In this document: in pieces, positions 1-8,994 of the stretch
Position numbering within the stretch: the first letter of the stretch is position 1
Layout of the letters: each line of letters begins with the position of its first letter
NCBI RefSeq assembly: GCF_001570585.1
Contig: NZ_BBXF01000005.1
Span: 930,001 to 994,000, forward strand
DNA from: Herbidospora daliensis
GTDB taxonomy: Bacteria; Actinomycetota; Actinomycetes; Streptosporangiales; Streptosporangiaceae
Reading direction: 5' to 3'
Length of the DNA: 64,000 bases
The notes under the pieces: model-generated
Told to the model about the DNA's origin: nothing
The model's database searches: none
The model's input: the letters and a program-made list of their open reading frames with translations, nothing else
Program-made: the position numbers and the translations under genes

Positions 1-881
1 ACCACGGCGTTGCCCGCCTCGGCGAGCATCGCGACGGCCCGCCGCATGCGGGCGACCGGGACCCCGGTGACGCGCTCGGCGCGTTCGGGCCACCAGGCCG
101 AGACGCTGTCGCGGACGGCGTCGAAGCCGGTGGTGCGGGCCTCGACGTACTCCTCGGCGACGTGGCCGTCGGCGATGGCGATGTGCAGCAGCGCCAGGGC
201 CAGGGCCAGGTCGGTGCCGGGGGTGTTCTGCAGGTGCAGCGCGGCCAGCCGGGCGGTGGCGGTCTCGCGCGGGTCGACGACGATGAGCCCGGCCGGGTTG
301 AGGTGGCGCACGAAGGGCGGCATGGTCTCGGCGACGTTGCCGCCCGCCAGCAGCACCGCGTCGGCCTCGGCCAGGTCGGTGATCGGAAAGGGCAGCCCCC
401 GGTCGAGCCCGAAGGCGCGGTTGGTGGCGGCGGCGGCCGACGACATGCAGAAGCGGCCGTTGTAGTCGATCTGGCTGGTGCGCAGCGCGACGCGGGCGAA
501 CTTGCCGAGCTGGTAGGCCTTCTCGTTGGTCAGCCCGCCGCCGCCGAAGACGGCGACGGCGTCGGGGCCGTGGACGTCCTGGATCCGGGCGATGCGGGAG
601 GCGGCGTAGCCGAGGGCCTCGTCCCACCCGACCGGCTTGCCGTGGATGAGCGGGGTGGTCAGCCGGTGCGGCGAGCGCAGCAGCGCGCCGGCGGTCCAGC
701 CCTTCTGGCACAGGCCGCCCTGGTTGGCCGGCACGTCGTCGCGCGGGGTGATCTCCACCTGGTGGATCTCCAGGGGCGTGACGTGCATGCCGCACTGCAA
801 CGCGCAGTATGGGCAGTGCGTGGCCGTCCCCTCGGGCAGCGGCGACATCACAGACGCCGGAGCGGAAAGTGAGAACGGCAT
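1..881 (-). CDS. Assimilatory nitrate reductase catalytic subunit, N-terminal part (cut by window edge)
   Basis: Molybdopterin oxidoreductase, most likely the cytoplasmic nitrate reductase that makes nitrite for assimilation (called nasA, nasC or narB in different species). About 293 residues are present. The N-terminal [4Fe-4S] ligands are visible as Cys23, Cys26 and Cys30 (THCPYCALQCG) and Cys58 (GGLCQKG). Then come stretches typical of the molybdopterin fold: a GGGGLTNEKAY segment, a YNGRFCMSSAAAA segment and an ADAVLLAGGN segment. The ATG at 881 is used; an in-frame ATG at 848 is an alternative. It follows narK on the same strand with a 78-bp gap, which supports nitrate rather than formate as substrate. 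Family assignment is firm; the exact substrate is inferred from context. Confidence 0.85.
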   Translation of the reverse strand, partial: MPFSLSAPASVMSPLPEGTATHCPYCALQCGMHVTPLEIHQVEITPRDDVPANQGGLCQKGWTAGALLRSPHRLTTPLIHGKPVGWDEALGYAASRIARIQDVHGPDAVAVFGGGGLTNEKAYQLGKFARVALRTSQIDYNGRFCMSSAAAATNRAFGLDRGLPFPITDLAEADAVLLAGGNVAETMPPFVRHLNPAGLIVVDPRETATARLAALHLQNTPGTDLALALALLHIAIADGHVAEEYVEARTTGFDAVRDSVSAWWPERAERVTGVPVARMRRAVAMLAEAGNAV

Positions 882-959
882 GGGTCCGATGGTGCTTTCA
901 GGGGGTTTCACCGCTGGGTCCCTTCTGTTACCGCTGTGCTACAAGGTGCCGTTCCTTCG

Positions 960-2285
960 TTAAACACGGGCGGCCGCGAGGCTGGGAGCGGTCCCGGTGG
1001 CGTGGCGTCGCAGGTAGCAGAACCAGGTCAGAACGAAACAAATGGCGTAGAAAATGGCGAAAGCGGTTATCGCCGCCCCCGCTCCCCCGGTCGCGGCGAT
1101 CGACGAGCCGAACCCGCGGTTGATGAAGAAGCCGCCGAACGCGCCGACCGCCGAGATGAAGCCGATGGCGGCCGCGGCGTCCCGGCGGCCGGTCGCCAGC
1201 GCGTCGTCGTAGGCGGGGGTGCCCGGCTCCAGGCCCTCGATCGCCTTGGCCCGGAAGATCGCCGGGATCATCCGGTACGTCGACCCGTTGCCGACCCCCG
1301 CGGTGCCGATGAGCAGCAGGTAGGCGGCGAAGAAGAGGAAGACGTTGTGGGCCGCGAGGCCGGCGTACACGAGGAGGACCGCGCCCGCCATCGCGGCGAA
1401 GTTCCACAACGTGACCGCCGCGCCGCCGAGGCGGTCGGACAACCAGCCGCCCACGGGGCGGATCAGCGAGCCGAGCAGGGCGCCCAGGAACGCCAGCGAG
1501 GTCCACCCCGACTGCTCGGGGAACTGCGTGGTGAGCAGCAGCGGGAAGGCGGTGGAGTAGCCGATGAATGAGCCGAAGGTGCCGATGTAGAGCACCGACA
1601 TGATCCAGGTCTGCGGCTTGGCCGCCGCCTTGGCCATCTCGCGCGGCTCGGCCCTGGCGACCGTCAGGTTGTCCATGAAGAAGTACGCGCCCAGCGCCGC
1701 CGCCAGGATGAACGGCACCCAGAACAGCCCCGCCGCGGCCAGCCCGAAGGCCCCGATCACCAGCGGCATCACCAGCTGCACCGAGGAGACCCCGATGTTG
1801 CCCCCGGCGGCGTTCAGGCCGAGCGCGGCGCCCTGCTTGGACTGCGGGTAGAAGTAGGTGATGTTGGCCATGCTGGAGGCGAAGTTCCCGCCGCCCAGGC
1901 CGGCGGTCGCGGCGATGACGAGGAAGATCCAGTAGGGTGTCGCCGGGTCGCTGACCGCCACCGCGAGCAGGCCCGCGGGCACCAGCAGCAGCAGCGCGCT
2001 GACCACCGTGAAGTTGCGCCCGCCGAACTTCGCCGGCCCGAACGTGTAGGGCAGCCGCAGCGCCGACCCCACCAGGTTGGGCAGCGCGACGATCCAGAAC
2101 AACTGGTCGGTCGTGAACTCGTAGGCGCTCAGGCGCACCGCGACGATGCTCCACACCGTCCAGAGCGTGAACCCGAGATGCTCGGCGAAGATCGAGAAGA
2201 TGAGGTTGCGGCGGGCGACCCGCCGCCCACCGGACGCCCAGAAGTCGGGGTCGTCGGGGCGCCAGTCGGCGATCCAGCGTGCCAT
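960..2285 (-). CDS. narK: Nitrate/nitrite MFS transporter
   Basis: A 441-residue polytopic membrane protein of the nitrate-nitrite porter family, which imports nitrate and/or exports nitrite. It carries the family signature glycine-rich segment (AGLGGGNFASSMANITYFYP followed by GLNAAGGNIGVS) around residues 115-160 and about twelve hydrophobic segments. The ATG at 2285 is chosen because a GGAAGGA ribosome site lies just upstream; a longer frame up to 2345 has no such site. It lies directly upstream of the nitrate reductase gene on the same strand, so the pair probably forms a nitrate assimilation operon. The 216 bp between it and the divergent def gene should hold its promoter. Confidence 0.93.
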   Translation of the reverse strand: MARWIADWRPDDPDFWASGGRRVARRNLIFSIFAEHLGFTLWTVWSIVAVRLSAYEFTTDQLFWIVALPNLVGSALRLPYTFGPAKFGGRNFTVVSALLLLVPAGLLAVAVSDPATPYWIFLVIAATAGLGGGNFASSMANITYFYPQSKQGAALGLNAAGGNIGVSSVQLVMPLVIGAFGLAAAGLFWVPFILAAALGAYFFMDNLTVARAEPREMAKAAAKPQTWIMSVLYIGTFGSFIGYSTAFPLLLTTQFPEQSGWTSLAFLGALLGSLIRPVGGWLSDRLGGAAVTLWNFAAMAGAVLLVYAGLAAHNVFLFFAAYLLLIGTAGVGNGSTYRMIPAIFRAKAIEGLEPGTPAYDDALATGRRDAAAAIGFISAVGAFGGFFINRGFGSSIAATGGAGAAITAFAIFYAICFVLTWFCYLRRHATGTAPSLAAARV

Positions 2286-2501
2286 GAGGGGGTCCTTCCT
2301 CAGTTTCCAGGGTTGCCTGGAACGTAGGAGGCCGCCGTTACGCACACTGACGATCGGTGACAGTGCGCCCGTTAAGTGGGTCGCACGTACGAAACAAGGA
2401 ACTCATACGACGCACCGACGTAACGCCGATTTAACCGCGATTAGGGCGAGTGCGAGCCGGGCATTTCGTTCGGGTGTCGTCGTCGCCGCGGGGAGCGTGC
2501 T

Positions 2502-2975
2502 TTGACTACTCGGCAGATCGTCCCGTTCACCGATCCAGCGCTACGGACCGTAGCCCAACACGTCACGACCTTCGACAAGGAGCTGCGTGAGCTGGTCAAG
2601 TCGCTCACGCTGACCCTCCGCGCGGGCGCCGGCCGGGCCGGCCTGGCCGCGCCGCAGCTCGGCGTGCCCCTCCGGGTGTTCGCCTTCTCCCTCGACGGCC
2701 GGGCGGGCCACCTGGTGAACCCGCGCCTGGAGACCTCCGAGCGCACGGTGGTCGCCGACGAGGCCTGCCTGTCGGCCGCCGGGATCTGGTGGCCGCTGGA
2801 ACGATCCTTCTCGGTCACCGCGCGAGGTCGCGACATGTTCGGCAAGCCGGTGACCGTCCGGGCCGTCGGCCTGCTGGCCCGTGTGCTGCAGCACGAGGCC
2901 GACCACCTCGACGGCATGTTGTTCAGCGACCGGCTCGCGCCCGACGAGCGGGAGAGGTTCCTGGCACAGGTGTGA
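2502..2975 (+). CDS. def: Peptide deformylase
   Basis: A 157-residue metalloenzyme that removes the formyl group from the N-terminal methionine of new proteins. All three family motifs are visible: GLAAPQLG near residue 47, EACLS near residue 87 (the usual form is EGCLS), and QHEADHLDG near residue 130 with the HExxH metal site. The start is TTG, seven bases after a GGGGAG ribosome site. It is slightly shorter than many deformylases (about 165-185 residues). Actinomycetes often carry several def paralogues, so this one need not be the essential copy. Confidence 0.92.
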   Translation: MTTRQIVPFTDPALRTVAQHVTTFDKELRELVKSLTLTLRAGAGRAGLAAPQLGVPLRVFAFSLDGRAGHLVNPRLETSERTVVADEACLSAAGIWWPLERSFSVTARGRDMFGKPVTVRAVGLLARVLQHEADHLDGMLFSDRLAPDERERFLAQV

Positions 2976-3033
2976 TGCCCGGTTTGGGCACGGCGTTCCT
3001 GAGGTATTCATCCTACCTGTCACGCTGTGTAAC

Positions 3034-3155
3034 CAAAGCGAGACGCAGACGGCCGAAGGCCGGCTGTGGCTCGCGCCTGAATATGCCCAAAGAGACAAGA
3101 CGCGGACGGCCGAAGGCCGGTCGTGGCTCGCGCCCGAATATGCCTAAAAGACACC
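3034..3155 (+). repeat. Tandem pair of a 57-bp palindromic intergenic repeat
   Basis: Two head-to-tail copies of one unit with a 57-bp period. Matching landmarks are GGCCGAAGGCCGG at 3051 and 3108, and GAATATGCC at 3079 and 3136. The core CGGCC-GAA-GGCCG can fold into a hairpin. Each unit continues as GTGGCTCGCGCC and ends in AATATGCCYAAA. The pair fills the gap between def and the amidase gene. A third copy in opposite orientation lies at 13098-13164. A REP-like or miniature mobile sequence is the likely class. Confidence 0.85.
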
Positions 3156-3185
3156 GCCTCCTCCCGCCCTCTCGGAGGAGCCCGC

Positions 3186-3977
3186 ATGCCCCTGGACCGC
3201 CGTCACGTCCTCTCCCTCGGCTTCTCACTCGGCGTCGCGGGCGCCGCGGTCCCCCTCGTGGGAGCCGGGCGGGCGGAGGCCTCGCGCGGGCCGATCCGCC
3301 CCCGCATCCACGAACGGCTCGAATGGGAGGCCAGGGAACCCCAGGAGACGGCGACCATCCTGCGCCGGGCGCCCCAGTACATCGTGATCCACCACACCGC
3401 GACGTCCAACTCGATGGACGACTCCCTGGAGCACGCCTACCGGCTCTCGCGGGCGATCCAGAAGCACCACATGCGCCGCAACCGGTGGGACGACATCGGC
3501 GAGCAGTTCACCATCAGCCGGGGCGGCCACATCATGGAGGGCCGCAACCGCACCCTGCTGGCGCTCTCGCGCGGCATGCACGCCGTGGGCGCGCACACCG
3601 CCGACCACAACCGGACCTCGCTCGGCATCGAGAACGAGGGCACCTACGCCCGCACCAGCCCGCCGCTGGCCCTCCTCGGATCGCTGGTCAAGCTGACGGC
3701 GTGGTTGTGCGCGACCTACGACCTCGACCCCTACGACGCGATCGTCGGCCACCGCGACCTGAACAACACCCGCTGCCCCGGCGACTACCTCTACGACCTG
3801 CTGCCCGAGCTGCGCGAGCGGGTCTGGCACCGGATGGTCGGCCGGCGGTTCAGCCCGCTGGCGTGGGAACTGGAGCAGGCGTCGCTGCCGCGCCGCGGCG
3901 TGATGTTCGCCGAACGGCCGGAACGCGTTTTCGATCACGGACCGGAGATCGGCTTTTCGGACTTTCGGAACTTCTGA
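3186..3977 (+). CDS. Secreted N-acetylmuramoyl-L-alanine amidase (amidase_2/PGRP type)
   Basis: A 263-residue exported cell-wall hydrolase that would cleave the amide bond between muramic acid and the stem peptide. A signal sequence with a twin-arginine start (DRRHVLSLGFSLG) covers residues 1-32. The zinc-binding fold follows: IVIHHTAT at about residue 62 gives the first His ligand and GHRDLNNTRCPGD near residue 180 gives the distal His/Cys region. The start at 3186 has GGAGGAG at 3175-3181; a longer frame runs back into the palindromic repeat and is not supported. No extra cell-wall binding domain is visible. The last 50 residues are unassigned. Confidence 0.87.
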   Translation: MPLDRRHVLSLGFSLGVAGAAVPLVGAGRAEASRGPIRPRIHERLEWEAREPQETATILRRAPQYIVIHHTATSNSMDDSLEHAYRLSRAIQKHHMRRNRWDDIGEQFTISRGGHIMEGRNRTLLALSRGMHAVGAHTADHNRTSLGIENEGTYARTSPPLALLGSLVKLTAWLCATYDLDPYDAIVGHRDLNNTRCPGDYLYDLLPELRERVWHRMVGRRFSPLAWELEQASLPRRGVMFAERPERVFDHGPEIGFSDFRNF

Positions 3978-4022
3978 CCAGAATTGGTCGGCACGGTTGA
4001 CTGCCGTGATCAATCTTGCTCA

Positions 4023-4034
4023 GATGTATACATC
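4023..4034. promoter_or_regulatory. Perfect palindrome, candidate operator
   Basis: GATGTATACATC is its own reverse complement. It sits about 325 bp before the glycosyltransferase start and just after a TTGACT hexamer at 3997-4002. The 24-bp gap between that hexamer and TATACA inside the palindrome is too long for a standard promoter, so an operator is as likely as a promoter element. No regulator gene adjoins it. Confidence 0.35.
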
Positions 4035-4116
4035 GTTCTAATACACCTGGAATGTGGACGTACATACGCCTAACGTCCAGCGAGGGAACTTCCTGGTGAT
4101 ACGAGGTGGGGGCCGA

Positions 4117-4194
4117 ATGAAGATCTTCTTTACGTCCTGGCGTGTTTCGGCGGGATCTCCACCCGGCACGAGATCAGGACATGTAGCGTCTTAG
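4117..4194 (+). CDS. Possible 25-codon leader ORF or gene remnant
   Basis: ATG at 4117 follows a purine-rich AGGTGGGGG stretch and opens a 25-residue frame beginning MKIFFTSW and ending GHVAS. Codon choice (TTT, TCT, CCA, AGA, GGA, GTA) does not match the G/C-ending pattern of real genes here. It may be a leader peptide, a leftover from an older gene, or chance. No function can be assigned. Confidence 0.2.
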   Translation: MKIFFTSWRVSAGSPPGTRSGHVAS

Positions 4195-4359
4195 CGCTCC
4201 TTGTTTCGGCCGCGTTCCAGCCCGGACACATCCGGACGGACGCGGTTCCCAAGGCGAGCCCATCCCTGGTACGTTTCACGTCCTCGCAGCTCGCGAAGGC
4301 AATCGTGCCCCCTTTGCAACGACGCAGCACGCACCTTGCCCCCGGAGGATCCCCGCACC

Positions 4360-5169
4360 ATGAATCCCGAGAGCAGCATTTCTCGTCCTATATCCCATTT
4401 AGGGTCATTCACCACTATTACCCCTTTAATGGCGATCGCACCTCGGGTGAGCGTCGTGGTCCCCGCGATGAACGAGGCCGAGAACCTGCCCCACGTCTTC
4501 GCCACGCTCCCCCGGTGGGTGCACGAGGTCGTGCTGGTCGACGGCGACTCGGCCGACGACACGGTCGCGGTGGCGCGGCGGCTGCGTCCGGGGCTGCGGG
4601 TGGTGACCCAGCCGGGCCGGGGCAAGGGCGACGCGCTGGCCGCCGGGTTCGCCGCCTGCACCGGTGAGATCATCGTGATGATCGACGCCGACGGCTCGAC
4701 CGACGGCCGCGAGATCGTGCGCTTCGTCGCCGCCCTGGTCGCCGGGGCCGACTACGCCAAGGGCTCCCGCTTCACCCACGGCGGCGGCAGCGACGACATC
4801 ACCCTCGGCCGCCGCCTGGGCAACCTGGTGCTCTCGGGCCTGGTCAACCTGATGTACGGCACCCGCTACACCGACCTGTGCTACGGCTACAACGCCTTCT
4901 GGGCCAGCAGCCTCGACGTCCTGGCGCCCGACTGCGCCGGGTTCGAGGTCGAGACCCTGATGAACATCCGCGCCGCCAAGGCCGGGCTGAAGGTGCACGA
5001 GGTGCCGAGCCACGAACGCGGCCGCATCCACGGCACCAGCAACCTGCGCACGGTCCGCGACGGCTGGCGGGTGCTGAAGACGATCCTGCGCGAACGCGAC
5101 ACCCGGCTGCCGGCCCCCGCCCAGGTCGACGCCGAGGCCGGGGTGCCGGCCGACCAGGGCGCGGCCTGA
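4360..5169 (+). CDS. GT2 glycosyltransferase, polyprenyl-phosphate sugar synthase-like
   Basis: A 269-residue GT-A fold enzyme. The fold starts at about residue 28 with VSVVVPAMNEAENL, followed by VDGDSADDTV and the metal-binding MIDADGSTDG near residue 110. The family resembles dolichyl-phosphate mannose/glucose synthases that charge a lipid carrier on the cytoplasmic face, but here no membrane anchor follows the catalytic domain. ATG at 4360 has GGAGGA about ten bases upstream. The next gene, encoding a flippase fusion, starts 21 bp after its stop, so the two are probably cotranscribed and act on the same glycan. Donor sugar unknown. Confidence 0.87.
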   Translation: MNPESSISRPISHLGSFTTITPLMAIAPRVSVVVPAMNEAENLPHVFATLPRWVHEVVLVDGDSADDTVAVARRLRPGLRVVTQPGRGKGDALAAGFAACTGEIIVMIDADGSTDGREIVRFVAALVAGADYAKGSRFTHGGGSDDITLGRRLGNLVLSGLVNLMYGTRYTDLCYGYNAFWASSLDVLAPDCAGFEVETLMNIRAAKAGLKVHEVPSHERGRIHGTSNLRTVRDGWRVLKTILRERDTRLPAPAQVDAEAGVPADQGAA

Positions 5170-5190
5170 CCCCACGACGCCGCCCGACCC

Positions 5191-8100
5191 GTGATGACCG
5201 AGACGCTCCGCCGGAAGTTGCCCGCCGACCTCCACGATCCGCTGCTGCGCAACGCCTACGCGCTGGTCGTCAACGCGGGCATCGGGGCGGCGCTCGGCGT
5301 CGGCTACTGGGTGATCGCGGCCCGGCTCTTCCCCGCCGCCGACGTGGGCGAGGGCCAGGCCCTGATCAACGCCATGCGCATGCTCGCGGCGCTCACCTCG
5401 TTCGGGTTCGTCGGCGCGCTGACCCGGTTCGTGCCCGAGACCGGGCGGGCGACCGGGCGGTTCGTCGGCGCGGTCTACCTGCTCGGCGGCGGGCTCGGCC
5501 TGGTCGCCACGGCGGTCTTCGTCGTGGTCACCAAGGACGAGCCCGGCTTCCGCATCCTGTGGGGCTGGTTGCCCGCCGGGGTGTTCGCGCTGGTCGTGAT
5601 CGTGTGGTCGGTCTACACGCTGCAAGAGGTGGTGCTGTCGGCGCTGCGGCGCTCGACGTGGGTGCCCGTGGTGAACGTGACCGTCGGGTTCGTGAAGGTC
5701 ACGGCGGTGGCGGCGTGCGCGTTCCTGGTCGCGGCGCGCGGCGACGTGGTCTCGTGGCAGGTGTTCCTGGCCTGGATCGTGCCCTGCGCGCTGGCCGTGC
5801 TGCCGGTCAACTACCTGCTGTTCGCCCGGGTCATCCCGCGCCACGTCGCCGAGACGGCGCACCGCGCCCCGCCGACGCTGAAGCGGATCGTCCGGTTCGC
5901 CGGGGGCGACTACTTCGGCTCGGTGTTCACGCTGGCCGCGATCTACCTGGTCCCGGTCGTGGTGGCGACCCAGGTCGACCACCGGACCTACGCCTACTAC
6001 GGCATCGCGGTCACCATCGGCGGCCTGCTGGAGATCTTCGCGTTCACGATGGCGACCAGCCTGACCGTCGAGGGCTCCTTCGACCCCGCCGCACTCGGCC
6101 GCAACACCCGCCGGGCGCTGCACCGCAGCCTGACCGTGCTGATCCCGATGATCGTGCTGGTGGTGCTCGCCGCGCCGCTGGTGTTGTCGGTCTTCGGGGC
6201 CGAGTTCGCCGACCACGGCACCACCCTGCTGCGGCTGATCGCGCTGGCCACGCTGGCGCGGGCGTTCGTCGAGCTCTACCTGGGCGCGCTGCGGGCCATG
6301 GGGCGCGGCCGCCCGCTGCTGTTCATCCAGGCGGCGCGGTGCGTGCTGGCCCTCGGGCTGACGTGGCTGCTGCTGCCCCGCCACGGCATCGAGGGCGTCG
6401 GCATCGCGCTGGTCGTCACGCAGAGTGTCACGGCGGCGGCGGTGGCGCCCGCGCTGTTCCGGCTCTGCCGGCCGAAAGGCCCGCAAACAGATTCCGTGCC
6501 CCCGAACGAACCCCCACCGTCGCGGCACACCTCCGACGACTCGGAAACGGTGGACACCATCAAACCCACAGCCCTCCCCTTCGGCGGCATCCGCCGGCTG
6601 ACCACGGCCAGAGTTCCGAGCCCGGACACCCCCGACCCGATCGTCGACGGCCCCGGCGACACTCCGTCACCGGCCGGAGAAATCACCGGCGACGATTCCA
6701 CGGGCGACTCCATTGGCGACTCCATTGGCGCCGCAGAGAATGACGACAGCGGAATTTCGGCCGAACAATCGGCGGCCGATCCGGAAACGGAGAATTCCGA
6801 AGCCGCCGAAATTCCGGCCACCTCTCCCGGGCTGATCCGGGTCGTCGCGCCCGGATGGGACGTCGCGCCCGCCGGCGAACTCGTCGTGGTGCCCGAGCGG
6901 GCCCCCGCCGCGCCGCGCAGGGGCAGCCGCTGGGTGGCGAGCGCCCGGCTGCTGCTGTCGCAGCCGCGCGAGTGGCTCGGCGCCGTGATCACGGTCCAGG
7001 CCCTGGTCATGTACGTCCTGGCGATGAAGGCCCGCCCGACCGGACTGGTCGGCGTGGACCTCTACGCGATGACCGGCCTCGGCCTGGTGTCGGTCATGCC
7101 GCCGGTCGCCCTGCTGGCGATCGGCCTGCTCATCCTGAGCTTCTTCGACACCCTCACCCAGAAGCGCAACCGGCCGGTCCTGCTGCTGTTCCAGATCCTG
7201 GCCGTCATGTTCGCCCTGCACGGCGCGGCGGTCCTGGTCGAGCCGCTCCCCCGGTTCCCGGTCGCCTGGACGATCGGCGGCTTCGTCGACTACATCGCCC
7301 GCACCGGCGAGACCCTGACCGCTCTGGACGCCCGCTTCAACTGGCCTGGCTTCTCGGTCTTCTCTGCGTTCATGATCAGGGCGGCCGGGGTCGAGGACGC
7401 CGCGGCGCTGCTCAACTGGTGGCCGCTGATCTCCAACGTCGCCTACCTGATCCCGCTGATCGTCATCGTCAGGCGGCTCCAGGCCGACCGCCGGGCCAAG
7501 TGGCTGGCGCTGATGATCTTCGTGGTGTCGCAGTGGGTCGGGCAGGACTACTTCTCGCCGCAGGGCATGACGTACCTGCTCTATCTGCTCTTCGTCGCGA
7601 TCCTGGTGACCTGGTTCCTGCGCGTCGACCCGGCCTCGTCGTTCTGGAAGCGCCGCTGGACGCTCATCCCGGGCGAGCGCGCCCCCAAGAAGACCACGGT
7701 CACCGACCGGATCATCATCCTGGTCCTGCTCGTGATGATCTTCGTGGCGACCGCGACGTCGCACCAGATCACCCCGTTCATGATGTGCGGGGTGCTGCTC
7801 GGCTTCGTCGTGCTGCGCCGGACCCGGCTCAGCTTCATGATGGTCGTCCTGTTCGGCGCGATCGTGGCGGCGTACGTCAACTACATGGCCGTCGCCTACT
7901 GGTCGGGCCACCTCGACGCGATGGTCGGCTCGGTCGGCCAGGTCGGCGGCAACCTCACCTCGCAGACCACGGGCCGGATCAGCTCGACCAACCCCGAACG
8001 CCTGATCGTGCTCTACACGCGGCTGGCCATCACCGGGGTGATCCTGGGCCTGGCCGGGCTGGGCCTGCTGCGGCGGCTGAAGAAGGGCGTCGGCGACCGG

Positions 8101-8994
8101 GTCGTCTTCGTGATGATGGTGGTCCCGGCGTTGTCGCTGGCGATGCTCAGCTACGGCGGCGAACTGGGCCTGCGCGTCTACCTGTTCACCCTGCCGGCCA
8201 CCAGCATCCTGGTCGCCTACCTCTTCTACCCCGGCCTGCCGAGCAAGGTCGCCGCCAAACGCCGCTTCCCGGTGCTGGCCAAACTGCGCCCGGTCGTCGC
8301 CTGCGGCCTGGTGGTGGCCCTCGCGGGCGCGTTCCTGCTGGCCCGGTTCGGCAACGAGAAGTACGAGTGGACCTCCCCCCAGGAACGCGCCGCCATCGAC
8401 TACATCTACGAGCAGGACCTGGAGACCACCCGCATCCTCTACCTCGTCCCGGAGGGCGACGGCGGCTCGTCCATCTCGTGGAGCCTGACGGGGGTCGAAC
8501 GGGTGCGCCAGATCCGCGCGACGGCGGGACGCGACCCGTACAAGGTCGACACCGTGGTCGAGCAGCTCCGCGACGCGGGACCGGGCTCGTTCATCCTGGC
8601 CACCCGCAGCCAGGAGGCGTCCCTGGAGATCGACGCCAATTACCCGGCCGACTGGGGCCCGAAGATGCGCGTGTCCCTGGCCCAGCACCCCGACCTGAAG
8701 ACCCTGGTCTGGAACGACGACGCGGCCGTCTACGCCCTGAAGGAGCAGCCGACGGGCCGCATCGCCCCGCAACTGCGCGGCACCCCGTTCCGCATCGGCG
8801 AGACCCCGTGGACGCCCTACGGCCTGATCGCCCTCGCGGTGTTCGTGCTGATCGTGCTGACCCGGGAGGTCATCCGCATCAGGCAGCGCCCCGGCACCTG
8901 GTACTGGTCGAGAAGACTGGCCTGGTTGTCGCTCCCGTTCCTGCTGCTGGCCGGCTGGGTCGTGCTGGAGAGATTCATGCTCCTGAGCGTCTGA
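5191..8994 (+). CDS. Fusion membrane protein: Wzx-like flippase plus polytopic polymerase/GT-C-like module
   Basis: A 1267-residue protein with three parts. Residues about 1-430 form a 12-helix oligosaccharide flippase of the MATE/MVF type. Residues about 430-575 are a polar, probably disordered linker rich in Asp, Ser, Glu and Pro with a short internal repeat (GDSTGDSIGDSIG). Residues about 580-1267 contain at least ten more hydrophobic helices, an outer loop with the ARFNWPGFSVF segment, and a soluble domain near 1070-1200 before two final helices, a layout like GT-C transferases or Wzy polymerases. Start may be GTG 5191 or ATG 5194; no clear ribosome site, so coupling to the preceding glycosyltransferase is likely. 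Linker DNA is visibly less GC-biased. The flippase assignment is firm, the second half only inferred. Confidence 0.75.
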   Translation: MMTETLRRKLPADLHDPLLRNAYALVVNAGIGAALGVGYWVIAARLFPAADVGEGQALINAMRMLAALTSFGFVGALTRFVPETGRATGRFVGAVYLLGGGLGLVATAVFVVVTKDEPGFRILWGWLPAGVFALVVIVWSVYTLQEVVLSALRRSTWVPVVNVTVGFVKVTAVAACAFLVAARGDVVSWQVFLAWIVPCALAVLPVNYLLFARVIPRHVAETAHRAPPTLKRIVRFAGGDYFGSVFTLAAIYLVPVVVATQVDHRTYAYYGIAVTIGGLLEIFAFTMATSLTVEGSFDPAALGRNTRRALHRSLTVLIPMIVLVVLAAPLVLSVFGAEFADHGTTLLRLIALATLARAFVELYLGALRAMGRGRPLLFIQAARCVLALGLTWLLLPRHGIEGVGIALVVTQSVTAAAVAPALFRLCRPKGPQTDSVPPNEPPPSRHTSDDSETVDTIKPTALPFGGIRRLTTARVPSPDTPDPIVDGPGDTPSPAGEITGDDSTGDSIGDSIGAAENDDSGISAEQSAADPETENSEAAEIPATSPGLIRVVAPGWDVAPAGELVVVPERAPAAPRRGSRWVASARLLLSQPREWLGAVITVQALVMYVLAMKARPTGLVGVDLYAMTGLGLVSVMPPVALLAIGLLILSFFDTLTQKRNRPVLLLFQILAVMFALHGAAVLVEPLPRFPVAWTIGGFVDYIARTGETLTALDARFNWPGFSVFSAFMIRAAGVEDAAALLNWWPLISNVAYLIPLIVIVRRLQADRRAKWLALMIFVVSQWVGQDYFSPQGMTYLLYLLFVAILVTWFLRVDPASSFWKRRWTLIPGERAPKKTTVTDRIIILVLLVMIFVATATSHQITPFMMCGVLLGFVVLRRTRLSFMMVVLFGAIVAAYVNYMAVAYWSGHLDAMVGSVGQVGGNLTSQTTGRISSTNPERLIVLYTRLAITGVILGLAGLGLLRRLKKGVGDRVVFVMMVVPALSLAMLSYGGELGLRVYLFTLPATSILVAYLFYPGLPSKVAAKRRFPVLAKLRPVVACGLVVALAGAFLLARFGNEKYEWTSPQERAAIDYIYEQDLETTRILYLVPEGDGGSSISWSLTGVERVRQIRATAGRDPYKVDTVVEQLRDAGPGSFILATRSQEASLEIDANYPADWGPKMRVSLAQHPDLKTLVWNDDAAVYALKEQPTGRIAPQLRGTPFRIGETPWTPYGLIALAVFVLIVLTREVIRIRQRPGTWYWSRRLAWLSLPFLLLAGWVVLERFMLLSV

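Larger units (their letters stand above)
3978..4359. other. Intergenic region with palindrome upstream of the glycan genes
   Basis: A 382-bp stretch between the amidase and the first glycosyltransferase. It contains a perfect 12-bp palindrome at 4023-4034, a TTGACT hexamer at 3997-4002, a possible 25-codon ORF at 4117-4194, and the GGAGGA site of the next gene at 4344-4349. I see no RNA gene or recognisable riboswitch. Its base composition is lower in GC than the flanking coding DNA, as expected for a regulatory region. Confidence 0.5.

Noticed and set aside
1-881. Formate dehydrogenase as the identity of the molybdopterin enzyme
   Set aside because: The fold does not decide alone, but the adjacent narK porter makes nitrate reductase more likely.
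4426-6528. 700-codon minus-strand open frame opposite the glycosyltransferase and flippase genes
   Set aside because: Gln/Arg/His-rich low-complexity translation, no start context, and fully antisense to clear GT2 and flippase domains; typical high-GC shadow.
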